Assembly: GCA_903893785.1 (NCBI GenBank)
Contig: CAITNQ010000307.1
Span: 48,323 to 112,322, forward strand
Source: an uncultured Gemmatimonadota bacterium
GTDB lineage: Bacteria > Latescibacterota > UBA2968 > UBA8231
Direction of reading: 5' to 3'
Length of the DNA stretch: 64,000 bases
Below the pieces are notes generated by a model that worked only from the letters and a program-made list of their open reading frames with translations, had not been told where the DNA came from and ran no database searches. This document shows, one piece after another, positions 27,281 through 36,982 of this stretch; within the stretch, counting starts at the first letter, position 1; each line of letters opens with the position of its first letter. A program made the position numbers and the translations under genes.

Positions 27281-29233
27281 CTAGTTCACCAGGACGGCGT
27301 TGGAGGGGCAGACGCTGAGGCAGTTACCGCACGACACGCACTTGTCCGGCACGATGTAGTGCGGGCTCTTCTTGGCCCCCATGATCGCCTCGGTGGGGCA
27401 GTTTTTGGCGCAGATCTGGCAGCCTTTGCAGGCTTCGGCGTCGATCGAATAGACCAGCAGATCCTGGCAGGCGTGGGCCGGGCAGCGGCGCTCGAAGACA
27501 TGGGCCTCGTACTCGTCGCGGAACCAGCGCAGGGTGCTCAGCACCGGGTTGGGCGCCGTCTGGCCCAGTCCGCACAGGCTCGCGTCACTGATGACGTTGG
27601 CCAGGCGGGCCAGGTACATGGTGCCCTTGAAGCGATGCAGCGCTTCAAGCTTGTTCTCTTCGCGTTTGCGGCTGGAGGTGATCCGCTCCAGGATTTCGAG
27701 CATCCGCCGCGTGCCTTCGCGGCAGGGAATGCACTTGCCGCAGCTCTCGCGCTGGATGAAATCCATGAAGAACTTGGCAACGTCCACCATGCAGGTGTCT
27801 TCGTCCATGATCACCAGGCCGCCGGACCCCATGATGGCGCCGACGGTCTTCAGCGACTCATAGTCGATCTCGATGTCCAGGTGCTGGACCGGGATGCAGC
27901 CGCCCGAGGGGCCGCCGATCTGGGCCGCCTTGTACGCCTTGCCATTCCGGATGCCACCGCCGATGGCGAAGATGATCTCGCGCATGGTGGTGCCCATGGT
28001 CACCTCGACCAGGCCCGTGCGCTGCACCTTGCCCGACAGAGCGAAGACCTTCGTGCCCTTGCTGCCCTTGGTGCCGACGGCGGCAAAGGCTTCGGCGCCG
28101 TGGCGCAGAATGACGGGCACATTCGCCAGCGTCTCGACGTTGTTGATCACCGTGGGTTTGCCGAACAGGCCTCGGACCGCGGGGAACGGCGGCCGCGGCC
28201 GGGGCATGCCCCGACGCCCCTCGATGCTGCCGATGAGGGCCGTTTCCTCGCCACAAACGAAGGCGCCGGCGCCCTTCTTGATGATCACCTGCAGTTCAAA
28301 ACCGCTGCCGAGGATGTTGTCGCCGAGGAACCCGTAGGCCCGGGCCTGGCTGATGGCTTCCTCGAGGCGCTCGATCGCCAGCGGGTACTCGGCGCGAATG
28401 TACACGTAGGCCTTGTTGGCGCCGATGGCGTAGGCGGCAATGGCCATGCCCTCCAGCAGCCGATGGGGGTCGCCCTCGATCACGGCGCGGTCCATGAAGG
28501 CCCCCGGGTCGCCCTCGTCAGCGTTGCAGATCAGGTACTTCTGATCTGACTCGCCGGCCAGGGCGAACTTCCATTTGCGGCCGGTCGGGAACCCACCGCC
28601 GCCACGACCGCGCAGGCCGCTCTTCTCGACCGAGTCGCACACTTCTTCGCGGGTATAATCGCGCAGGGCCCGGGCCAGGGCCTGATAGCCGTCGCGGGCC
28701 AGGTACTCGTCGATCTGCGTGGGGTCGATCATGCCGCAGTTGGCCAGCACCCAACGCGTCTGCGGTTTGAAGAAGGGGTGCTCATCCAGGTACGGGACGC
28801 CCGGATAGGCCTCCTGGGTGTTCACGCGGTGTTGCCCGAGAACCCGCTCCAGATCGATCTCGCCCGCCAGAGCCTGCGTCAGCACCTCGTCGACCTTGTC
28901 GGCGGTCACCTCGGTAAAGCACACCCGCGTGCGCCCCGGCAGCTGGACGTCGAGCAGGGGCTCGGCGGCGCACAGGCCGATACAGCCAACGCCGACCACA
29001 TCGGCGTCGATGCCGTGGTTGTCCAGGTATTGGCGTACCGCCTTCATGGTGTGCCCGGCCCCGGCACCCAGACCGCAGGTACCGTTGCCTACGTAAACCA
29101 CGGGACGCGTGATCACCTCGCGTCGCAGCGCCGCGAATTCGTCGGCAAAGGTACGCGCGACCTGACTCGGGTCGATGCTCAGGACCTCCACCAGGGAGCG
29201 GGCCGAACGCCGGCTATCAGTTACGGTTGACAT
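27281..29233 (-). CDS. hydB: Hydrogenase NADH/FMN subunit (NuoF-like)
   Basis: A 650-residue flavoprotein. It has an N-terminal thioredoxin-like [2Fe-2S] domain with Cys53, Cys84 and Cys88, where a fourth cysteine of the T. maritima HydB site is replaced. The NuoF core shows GRGGGGFPTG (NADH), CNADEGDPGAF (FMN) and ESCGKCIPCREG ([4Fe-4S]). The C-terminal ferredoxin domain has CKGCQICAKNCP and CVSCGNCLSVCP. This is the HydB form in which HndB and HndC are fused. The second of two adjacent ATGs is chosen because GGAGG lies 6 bases before it but only 3 before the first. It overlaps the end of hydC by 17 bases. Confidence 0.94.
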   Translation of the reverse strand: MSTVTDSRRSARSLVEVLSIDPSQVARTFADEFAALRREVITRPVVYVGNGTCGLGAGAGHTMKAVRQYLDNHGIDADVVGVGCIGLCAAEPLLDVQLPGRTRVCFTEVTADKVDEVLTQALAGEIDLERVLGQHRVNTQEAYPGVPYLDEHPFFKPQTRWVLANCGMIDPTQIDEYLARDGYQALARALRDYTREEVCDSVEKSGLRGRGGGGFPTGRKWKFALAGESDQKYLICNADEGDPGAFMDRAVIEGDPHRLLEGMAIAAYAIGANKAYVYIRAEYPLAIERLEEAISQARAYGFLGDNILGSGFELQVIIKKGAGAFVCGEETALIGSIEGRRGMPRPRPPFPAVRGLFGKPTVINNVETLANVPVILRHGAEAFAAVGTKGSKGTKVFALSGKVQRTGLVEVTMGTTMREIIFAIGGGIRNGKAYKAAQIGGPSGGCIPVQHLDIEIDYESLKTVGAIMGSGGLVIMDEDTCMVDVAKFFMDFIQRESCGKCIPCREGTRRMLEILERITSSRKREENKLEALHRFKGTMYLARLANVISDASLCGLGQTAPNPVLSTLRWFRDEYEAHVFERRCPAHACQDLLVYSIDAEACKGCQICAKNCPTEAIMGAKKSPHYIVPDKCVSCGNCLSVCPSNAVLVN

Positions 29234-29708
29234 CATTGGCCTCCGCCCGTTTGCGGTACTCTGCCAGCACTCGGCGCGCCTTCTTCGGCGTCAGCTTGGC
29301 GTGGAACTCCCCATCGATGTTGATCACCGGTGCCTGCCCGCAGGCCCCGATGCAGGCGACCACCTCGAGGCTGAAGGCGCCGTCGCGGGTGGTCTGCCCG
29401 GCGGCGATGCCCAGTTCGCGTTCGATCGTGGCGAGGATCTCGCGCGAGTTGTTGACGTGGCAGGCCGTGCCCCGACAGACCTGGATGTGGAACCGGCCCG
29501 GGGCGTTGAAGCGGAACTGGTTGTAGAAGGTGGCCACGCCGTACACCTTGCTGGCAGCCAGGCCGAGGTGTTCGCCAATACTGGCCACCGCCTCTTTGGA
29601 GATGAAACCGTGGGCCTCCTGTACCTCCTGCAGGATGGCGATCAAGCTGTCCCTGCCTGCGCCGGCGTGTTTGCCGACGATCTCCTCAACGTCTGCTGCG
29701 ACACTCAT
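29217..29708 (-). CDS. hydC: Hydrogenase [2Fe-2S] subunit (NuoE-like)
   Basis: A 163-residue thioredoxin-like ferredoxin with Cys78, Cys83, Cys119 and Cys123 (CRGTAC and CIGAC) as the [2Fe-2S] ligands. It also carries VYGVATFYNQF and the usual helical N-terminus. It passes electrons between HydB and HydA. The ATG at 29708 has GAGGAGGAA upstream; the longer frame reads back into rex. The gene lies 20 bases after rex and overlaps hydB. Confidence 0.93.
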   Translation of the reverse strand: MSVAADVEEIVGKHAGAGRDSLIAILQEVQEAHGFISKEAVASIGEHLGLAASKVYGVATFYNQFRFNAPGRFHIQVCRGTACHVNNSREILATIERELGIAAGQTTRDGAFSLEVVACIGACGQAPVINIDGEFHAKLTPKKARRVLAEYRKRAEANDVNRN

Positions 29709-29728
29709 CGCGTCTTCCTCCTCGTCCC

Positions 29729-30367
29729 TTACCGACTGCGCAGCGCGAAAAACGCTACTGTTTCGAGTTTGATGGTGATGTCCACGTTCTCGACGAATAC
29801 GTTCAGCGGGACCTTGATGGGTACAGGGGCGAAATTGAGCAGGCCCACCACGCCGGCCCCCACCAGACGGTCGGCGGTTTCCTGCGCCACGGATGCGGGC
29901 ACGGCGATGATGCCGATGGTGATGCGCTCGCGGCGGGCCACCTCGGCCAACTGATCCATGGGGTAGCAGCGACATCCGAGCAGCACGCGCCCGGTCTTCT
30001 CTGGCGCGGTGTCGAAGCCGGCTACCACCTTCAGCTGCGCGCGGCGACCGCCGCTGAAATACGAAAGGATAGCGCGCCCGAGATTGCCGACGCCCACCAG
30101 GGCCACCTGCTGGCCTTCGGGAGCGTCGATGTGGGCCGAAATGTGGTCCACCAGGGCGCGGATCTCGTACCCGGTGTTGGGTGTGCCCGAGTAGCCCACC
30201 GACATGATGTCGCGCCGCACCTGCGCTGCCGAAACACCGGCCAGCCGCGCCAGGCCATGGGAGTAGATCCGCTCGGCATGCTCATTGGCGGCGTAGTCGG
30301 TGAGCAGACGGCGGTAGAGACTGAGCCGCGAGATCGTCTTCGGCGAAACCCTGCCTTTCCAGTCCAT
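29729..30367 (-). CDS. rex: Redox-sensing transcriptional repressor Rex
   Basis: A 212-residue regulator with an N-terminal winged helix (PKTISRLSLYRRLL, SAAQVRRDI) and a Rossmann domain with GVGNLGRAI (92-100) for NAD(H). The domain-swap C-terminal helix ends FFALRSR. The ATG at 30367 is chosen because GGAGG lies 6 bases upstream and the length fits the family. A start at 30400 would have no ribosome site and would sit beside the operator. Rex leaves DNA when NADH rises, which would induce this operon when reducing equivalents build up. It is the first gene of the hydrogenase operon and probably controls itself. Confidence 0.95.
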   Translation of the reverse strand: MDWKGRVSPKTISRLSLYRRLLTDYAANEHAERIYSHGLARLAGVSAAQVRRDIMSVGYSGTPNTGYEIRALVDHISAHIDAPEGQQVALVGVGNLGRAILSYFSGGRRAQLKVVAGFDTAPEKTGRVLLGCRCYPMDQLAEVARRERITIGIIAVPASVAQETADRLVGAGVVGLLNFAPVPIKVPLNVFVENVDITIKLETVAFFALRSR

Positions 30368-30402
30368 CAGCCGCCTCCGCGCCGCAGTCGTCAATGCCAT
30401 GG

Positions 30403-30437
30403 CTGTGAAAACAGTAACGGCGTTACCTGTTTCACAG
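30403..30437. promoter_or_regulatory. 35-bp palindromic operator in front of rex
   Basis: The arms CTGTGAAAACAGTAACG (30403-30419) and CGTTACCTGTTTCACAG (30421-30437) match at 14 of 17 positions around a central base. The outer ends TGTGAAA and TTTCACA are Rex half-sites, but their centres are 27 bp apart instead of about 11. The site begins at the -10 element and covers the transcription start, a position for repression. Confidence 0.65.
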
Positions 30438-30464
30438 ATTAAGCATGAACGGTGATCATGTCAA
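30436..30464 (-). promoter_or_regulatory. Sigma-70-type promoter of rex-hydCBA
   Basis: On the minus strand a consensus TTGACA (30464-30459) and TAATCT (30441-30436) are spaced by 17 bases. The -10 abuts the palindromic operator. This is one of the two best housekeeping promoters in the window. Confidence 0.75.
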
Positions 30465-31102
30465 GGGGAATGCATTTTTCCGGCGGTTGTGCAAGCTGCT
30501 TTGCAGTCAAGCACTTAGTGGCGGTGGTGGAAGTCCGCAGGGGGGGGTAGGTGGCAGTGTGGTGCTGCCTCGAATTGTGACAAAAATCACGAAATGACCA
30601 AGTCGGTGCGGTGCGCTTGGGTGCTGCCTGGGGCCGTCAGCCGGCTACACGCTGGTGACGGGCGCCTGCGACCATGGCAGTTCGTGGCAGCGCGGCTGCC
30701 GGCCGGCGGTTGGGGCCGCCGCACTGGCCCGCAATCCGGGCCCTGGGGGCACCGACCGGGCGATGACCGACCGGAGGACGGCCGACTAGAATAGGGCGCG
30801 CCGTAGGTGGCGGCAGGCAGCGAGGCGGAGCCGGGGACGCCGGACGCGGAGGGCGGGCCGCGGCAAGCCGTGGCAGCGCCGGTTGACCGAGTCCTGGCGG
30901 ATGACGAGTTGACCGACGCAGGCTGTTGGTCGGCAAGAGCCTGGCTGCCGAGCGCGGCTCCGGATGGCCAGGGCCCGTGGGCCGCGGGGCGGAGTGCGCC
31001 CGGCGCGGCAGAAGACGCACCGGGCGGGGAGGGCCGGGGTCGGTTCAGTCCAGTCGACTGGCCACCGGGGCCGTGTCAGCGCACGGGGCCGGTGCCGCCA
31101 AG
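30465..31102. other. Long non-coding gap upstream of the hydrogenase operon
   Basis: About 640 bases lie between the rex promoter and the stop of the cyclic-nucleotide-binding gene. The first 130 bases are relatively AT-rich and contain the TGTGA/TCACG palindrome at 30575. The rest is very GC-rich, with arginine- and proline-rich open frames on both strands that match nothing. I see no RNA gene. Confidence 0.4.
30575..30592. promoter_or_regulatory. Candidate Rex or Crp/Fnr-type site
   Basis: TTGTGACAAAAATCACGA is a TGTGA-N6-TCACG near-palindrome. It matches the Rex box TTGTGAA-N4-TTCACAA at 15 of 18 positions and also fits the Crp core. It lies about 110 bases upstream of the rex promoter -35, a position suited to an activator or a second repressor site. 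Confidence 0.45.
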
Positions 31103-31579
31103 TCAGCGCGGCAGACGCGTATTGGCCTGCAACTGATGGCGCGTGGTTTCCAGTCGCTGGGTCATGACCTGCACCAGGCGAATCAGCAGCTGGTACCCCA
31201 GTTCGTGGTTTTCCTCGCAGTGATTCCGCAGGCGTTTGGCGTCCAAGGCCAGCGTGTTGGTGGATTCGACGGCCCGGGCGTTGAACCGCCACCGGTACGG
31301 CGGCACCAGCCAGGACCAACCGAGCACATCGCCTGCCTCAAGCGACTGCACCGCGACCTGGTTCTCTTCCTGGCTCATTTCCAGGGCAACCCGACCGTGG
31401 TGGATCAGGTGGAAATGATCCGCGCGGTCGCCCTCGCGGCAGATGAACTGGCCTGGCTCGAACTGCGTATAAGCGGCGCAGTCAACCAGCAGTTCCATCT
31501 GCGGCCCGTCGAGCCCGCGGAGGAAGGGCTGCTGGGCCAGCAGACGCTCGATGTCGGCCCGTTCCTTGGTGGGGGGCAT
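31103..31579 (-). CDS. Cyclic-nucleotide-binding domain protein
   Basis: A 158-residue protein made almost entirely of a cNMP-binding beta-barrel (about 18-130): FICREGDRADHFHLIHHGRVAL and VQSLEAGDVLGWSWLVPPYRWRFNARA. The phosphate-binding cassette is degenerate, with GWSWLVPP where Crp has a GE-L motif followed by RSA. The C-terminal helix resembles the Crp dimer helix, but the helix-turn-helix is absent. The ATG at 31579 has AAGGAG upstream. It is a lone minus-strand gene, divergent from a thioredoxin gene. It may act by protein-protein contact, or bind a ligand other than cAMP. Confidence 0.82.
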   Translation of the reverse strand: MPPTKERADIERLLAQQPFLRGLDGPQMELLVDCAAYTQFEPGQFICREGDRADHFHLIHHGRVALEMSQEENQVAVQSLEAGDVLGWSWLVPPYRWRFNARAVESTNTLALDAKRLRNHCEENHELGYQLLIRLVQVMTQRLETTRHQLQANTRLPR

Positions 31580-32091
31580 CCTGGGCTCCTTGCGCGTTGG
31601 CTGGGTAGGGGCTGCCAGGCCGTTGTCCACCGACAGGAACGGCCTGGGTGCCACGCTGCAAGATACATCACCGGCTCGGCACAGGCCAGATCCATGTGCG
31701 CCGCCGCACGGACGTTCGCCGCCCCGGCCTTGGCCGAGGTGGACGCGGCCCGGCAGCAAGCTCGGTTGGCGCCTCGGACCCGTGACAAGATAGCCACAGG
31801 CACGCCATCGGGTCGGACAAGCATGTCTCAGTGGATCGCGCCGACCGCTCCTCCGCCGGCCGCTGTCGGCGCGGGAATGCGCCCGGAGGCGGCGGCGACA
31901 GGGCCTGCGGGCCCGCTGGAGACCCGGGCCGCACAATCCTGGCCGGTCACGGGCCGTTCATTCGCCGGGCCCGCGCGCGTGGCACGAATCTTGTTGCGGA
32001 CTGGTTGCGGCAGGGCCCGGAGCGTTGGGCTCTGTCCCGAATCCGGACGATCCTGGTCCCCGTCGTGGGCCCGTCACTGCCCTGAGCGTCC
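31580..32091. other. Divergent intergenic region
   Basis: This 512-base gap lies between the cNMP-domain gene (minus) and the thioredoxin gene (plus). Apart from a sigma-54-like element at 31980 and AAGGAG for the minus-strand gene, I see no conserved gene or RNA. Confidence 0.35.
31980..31995 (+). promoter_or_regulatory. Weak sigma-54-like element before the thioredoxin gene
   Basis: TGGCACG-AATC-TTGTT has a perfect -24 half, but the nearly invariant C of the -12 GC is T. It is about 97 bases before the thioredoxin start. It is reported because of the three better sigma-54 sites; it may not function. Confidence 0.25.
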
Positions 32092-32421
32092 ATGGCCACT
32101 GCCCCGTCAAATCACCAGCTCGACAGCCAGGACCTGCGCGGGCCTGGCCTGGTGTTGGTGGATTTCTGGGCCCCCTGGTGCGATGTCTGTCAGGCCACCA
32201 GTCTGATCGCCGAGGAGTTGGCCGAGCGCTACCGCGGCGCTGTGCGCACGGTCAAAGTCAACGTCGACGAGAACCCCGTGCTGGCGGCGCGGTACCACGT
32301 TCACGCCGTCCCGACGCTGGCCCTCATCGAGGACGGGCAGCTAGTCGAGCAGTTCGCCGGGGTTGCCTCGCGCGAAAAGGTCCAAGGGGCGGTCGACGAC
32401 GTGCTGGCGCGGCGGATCTGA
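32092..32421 (+). CDS. Thioredoxin-fold protein with CDVC active site
   Basis: A 109-residue cytoplasmic thioredoxin: VLVDFWAPWCDVCQ (Cys30, Cys33), a cis-proline in HAVPTLALIEDG, and the FAGV end region. The active site is WCDVC rather than WCGPC, which should change redox potential and partner choice. It has no signal peptide. It converges on a FixL-like kinase gene and is divergent from the cNMP-domain gene. The ribosome site is weak (GAGCG). Confidence 0.85.
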   Translation: MATAPSNHQLDSQDLRGPGLVLVDFWAPWCDVCQATSLIAEELAERYRGAVRTVKVNVDENPVLAARYHVHAVPTLALIEDGQLVEQFAGVASREKVQGAVDDVLARRI

Positions 32422-32453
32422 CGCCTTGCCCGGCGACCGGGGATCGGCCGCGG

Positions 32454-34073
32454 TCAGTCGGTCTGGAGCGCTCGCTCCACGTGGGTCAGCAGATCGGCCA
32501 CGGCAAAGGGCTTGTGCAGCACGGGCAACCCTTCGCGCCGAACGCGTTCCCAGTCGGCATGGTCATCCACCAGGCCCGTGAGCAGCACGACGGGCACCGT
32601 GGGGTGCTGCGCCCGGACAGCGAAGGCCAATTCGGTGCCGCGGCCGTCCGGCAGCCGCACATCGCACAGCAGTAACTGCACCGGTCGCGCCGGTTGCGCC
32701 AAGCGCTGGCGGGCCTCGGCCACCGTGGCACAGGTCGTCACCCGGTACCCGCTCTCCACCAGGGCCCGACCCGTGCGCTCGCGCAGCTCCGGATCGTCTT
32801 CCAGCAGCAGCACTTCTTCGCCAAGGCCGCGCCGGCCGGCATCGGGGGCCGGCTCGGCCGGATTGCCCGAGCTTGGGCGCCGCTCGATCGCCGGTAGGTA
32901 TACCAGGAAGCGCGTGCCCCGCCCCGGGTAGCTCTCCACGTCGATCCAGCCGCCGTGCGCCTGAACGATGCCGTAGACCACGGCCAGGCCCAGACCTGTG
33001 CCCTTGCCCTCTTCCTTGGTGGTGAAGAAGGGCTCGAAAATCCGCAGCTGCACCTCGGCGCTCATGCCGCAGCCCGTATCACCCACCTCGAGACGCACGT
33101 AGCGGCCGGGACGCGCCTGGCGGTGCAGACGGTGGTACTCCTCGCCCACGACCACATTGGCGGTGGCGAATTCCAGCATGCCGCCGTCCGGCATGGCATC
33201 GCGGCTGTTGAGGGCCAGGTTAAGGATGACCTGGTCGATGTTGCTGGCGTCGGCGTTGGTGGCTGCCAGGTCGTCGGCCAGGTGCAGGCGCACGACAATG
33301 TGCTCGCCTAGGAGGCGGCCGAGCATCTTGCGCAGCTCCTGCACATGGTGGTTCAAATCGATCGGCCGCGGCTCCATCTGCTGGCGGCGGCCGAACAGCA
33401 GCAGCTGCCGCGCCAGGTTGGCGCCACGCAGCACAACGCGGCGGATCTTCAGCAGGTCGTCGCGCAACTCGGGATGGTGGTCGCTGCCGGCCAGCAGCAG
33501 GTCCACGTCGAACAGGATGATGCCCAACTGGTTGTTGAAATCGTGGGCAATTCCACCGGCGAGCTGCCCGATGGATTCCATCTTCTGCGCCTGCAGCAAC
33601 TGCGCCTGCAGCAGCTTGCGCTCGGTGATGTCGCGCACGATACCCGTGAACATCACCCGCTCGGCCAGGCGGAACTGGCTGACCGACAGCTCAATGGGGA
33701 ACGTACTGCCGTCTTGGCGTCGGCCCTCGACCTCGCGGCCGATGCCGATGATGCGCGCGACCCCCGTTTCAAGGTACCGCTGCATGTGGCCGCGGTGCTC
33801 GCCAGCAAAGGGCTCCGGCATGAGCACGCTGACGTTGCGCCCCAGTACTGCCTCGGCGCGGTAGCCGAAAATGCGTTCAGCAGCCGGGTTGAACGACTCG
33901 ATAGTTCCCTGGTCGTCCACGGTGATGACACCGTCGACCACATTGTCAACCACCGACCGGTACCGCCCCTCGACGGCGGCTCGCGGACCGCGCCCGGCGG
34001 CCTCGGCCAACTGGGCACGCAGGCTCCGGACCTCGTCGAGGAGTTCCTCCCGCGTCTTGCCGAAGTCATCCAT
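32454..34073 (-). CDS. FixL-like PAS histidine kinase with receiver domain
   Basis: A 539-residue cytoplasmic hybrid kinase. The order is: coiled coil (5-30), PAS (about 35-150), HisKA with His177 in GGIAHDFNN, HATPase with [16 protein letters not shown] and GTGLGLAV, and a C-terminal receiver with DD and Asp in [11 protein letters not shown]. The PAS domain follows FixL closely ([39 protein letters not shown]). His93 in [10 protein letters not shown] aligns with the proximal heme histidine of FixL, so it may bind heme and sense oxygen. Heme ligation is inferred from that alignment only. The gene stands alone. Confidence 0.88.
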   Translation of the reverse strand: MDDFGKTREELLDEVRSLRAQLAEAAGRGPRAAVEGRYRSVVDNVVDGVITVDDQGTIESFNPAAERIFGYRAEAVLGRNVSVLMPEPFAGEHRGHMQRYLETGVARIIGIGREVEGRRQDGSTFPIELSVSQFRLAERVMFTGIVRDITERKLLQAQLLQAQKMESIGQLAGGIAHDFNNQLGIILFDVDLLLAGSDHHPELRDDLLKIRRVVLRGANLARQLLLFGRRQQMEPRPIDLNHHVQELRKMLGRLLGEHIVVRLHLADDLAATNADASNIDQVILNLALNSRDAMPDGGMLEFATANVVVGEEYHRLHRQARPGRYVRLEVGDTGCGMSAEVQLRIFEPFFTTKEEGKGTGLGLAVVYGIVQAHGGWIDVESYPGRGTRFLVYLPAIERRPSSGNPAEPAPDAGRRGLGEEVLLLEDDPELRERTGRALVESGYRVTTCATVAEARQRLAQPARPVQLLLCDVRLPDGRGTELAFAVRAQHPTVPVVLLTGLVDDHADWERVRREGLPVLHKPFAVADLLTHVERALQTD

Positions 34074-34448
34074 GGGCCGGCGTCACGCGTTCCGGGGGCA
34101 GGGGGCGAGGGGTGCGGCGGTGGGCAGCAGACCAACGGCGGGCCGTGTTGCTCAGACCGAGTAAGATCGGCGCTGGGGGAGGTGTTTACAAGGGAGGGCC
34201 TCCGCTCCAGGTGGGACGAAGCTGTCCCATGTCCCTTGGCGCGCCACAGCCCCTGCCGGTGGTCTGCAACCCCGTCGGCGCGCCGGGCCGGCAGCTACAG
34301 CCATGGCCAGGCAACGGCAGGTAACAGCGGGCAACGCCATTCAAGGCCGGCAGCCCCAGCCAACGGCAGGTCACGCCGACCCAGGGAGGCACGCCGATCA
34401 GCGGGGGGCACCGAACTTGCGCGTGGGACACGTTGATCAGCGGGATAT
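34074..34448. other. Upstream region of the sahR-ahcY operon
   Basis: No gene is visible. Short direct repeats occur: GATCAGCGGG at 34396 and 34435, and two CAACGGCAGGT words near 34312 and 34362. They do not match a riboswitch that I know, and they lie upstream of the promoter, so they would not be transcribed with sahR. Confidence 0.3.
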
Positions 34449-34468
34449 ATATCAAGTTATCTTGATAT
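34449..34468. promoter_or_regulatory. Perfect palindromic operator for SahR
   Basis: ATATCAAG-TTAT-CTTGATAT is a perfect 8+4+8 inverted repeat whose last base is the first base of the -35 element. ArsR-family repressors bind such sites, and CTTGATAT-type repeats are known for SahR. Confidence 0.75.
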
Positions 34469-34496
34469 TGACATAGATCTGCGATCTGACTAGATT
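34468..34496 (+). promoter_or_regulatory. Sigma-70-type promoter of sahR-ahcY
   Basis: TTGACA (34468-34473), 17 bases, TAGATT (34491-34496). Transcription should start near 34503, which is the GTG start of the first gene, so the mRNA may be leaderless. An AGATC-TGC-GATCT inverted repeat lies in the spacer. Confidence 0.7.
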
Positions 34497-34502
34497 CAGA
34501 CC

Positions 34503-35461
34503 GTGGCGACCTCGTCTTTGAACGCTGTGAACGGGATGCCCGTGGCCGATCTGTTGCGCCTGTGCAAAGCCCTGGCCGACGACACGCGCCTGCGCCTGGT
34601 GCGCCTGCTGCTCCGCGGCCCTTTGAGTGTCAACGAGGTCACGCAGGTGTTGGGGTTGGGCCAGAGTCGCGTCTCCAGACACCTGCGCATCCTGGCCGAA
34701 GCAGGTCTGGTGGTGGGGCGCCGCCAGGGAACGTGGATGTACTACCAGGCCTCGCCGGCGGCTGCCGAACCCTTGGTGGCCGACGCGGCCGCCTTCGTGC
34801 ATCGGCACGAGCGGGGCGTTAGCGCGTACACAGATGATCTGGCTCGTCTGGAGGCGGTCCTCGAGCGCCGTCGGCAGCGCACCCGGGCCTTTTTCGATCA
34901 GGTGACGGACCCCGACGCCCTCCAGCCCCTGGTCGATGGCGACCACTGCCGCCAGGTGGCGCTGTCCCTGCTGAGGCACGGCGGCGCGCGCTATGTCGAC
35001 CTGGGGACCGGGGCTGGGCTGCTGCTGCCCGCGCTCCTCGAATGCGCCCGCCAGGTCGTTGCCGTGGACGCCTCACCGGCCATGCTGGCCCTGGCCCGGC
35101 GCACGGCTGGCGGAGCCGCGGCGCGCTGCGACTTCCGTCTGGGAGACCTCGGCCACCTGCCGTTGGCCGATGGCGAGGCCGACGGCGTCGTGGCCTGCAT
35201 GGTCTTGCATCATGTTTCGGACCCGGCCGGGGCCCTGGCAGAAGCGGCTCGCGTGCTGGCTCCCGGCGGTCAGCTGGCCGTCGTCGATCTGGAACAGCAC
35301 CACGATGAAAGGTTGCGCGAACAGGCAGCTGACCTTTGGCTGGGGTTCGCCGTGGGCGACCTCGAAGGGTGGCTGCACCAGGCGGGAGTTGTTGTTGAGC
35401 AGGCGACTGTGGTGACTTCGCCCGGCCGCCATCCACTGATTGCCATCAAAGGACGGAAACC

Positions 35462-35465
<4 letters not shown>
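34503..35465 (+). CDS. sahR: ArsR-family regulator fused to SAM-dependent methyltransferase
   Basis: A 320-residue protein. The N-terminal winged helix (about 12-95) has [20 protein letters not shown] and [18 protein letters not shown]. The C-terminal methyltransferase-like domain (about 135-320) has [15 protein letters not shown] for S-adenosyl binding. It overlaps ahcY by ATGA. In SahR systems an ArsR regulator binds S-adenosylhomocysteine and derepresses ahcY, so the second domain may serve as a ligand sensor rather than an enzyme. Fusion, operator and neighbour together support this call. The start is GTG at 34503; ATG at 34536 is an alternative, with only a weak ribosome site for either. 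Confidence 0.75.
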
Positions 35466-36778
<1,313 letters not shown>

Positions 36779-36982
36779 CCATCACCGCGGCAACCGGTTA
36801 GTGCGCCTCTGCCGGCACACTTGACTTGACAGGGGCCGGTGCCTGTGCCACCATATACCGGATTGTGTCGAGCCGTGCGCCCGGTGCCCAGCGGTACCGG
36901 GCGTCACGGGCATCGCACCGCTAGCTGACGCGCCTCGGGGCTTCGCGCCACGGGGGGTCGGCTAACCACCTGGAGGCAGGGA

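Noticed and set aside
30465..31102. A possible structured RNA in the long gap upstream of rex
   Set aside because: No conserved riboswitch, tRNA or 6S-like fold could be drawn; the only clear signal is the TGTGA/TCACG palindrome.
34312..34444. Short direct repeats (CAACGGCAGGT, GATCAGCGGG) as a CRISPR or SAH riboswitch
   Set aside because: Only two copies each with irregular spacing, and they lie upstream of the mapped-by-eye promoter.
36829..36864. A TTGACA...TATACC promoter before the TPR-tonB operon
   Set aside because: The spacer would be 22 bases, too long for a normal sigma-70 promoter; left as a possibility only.
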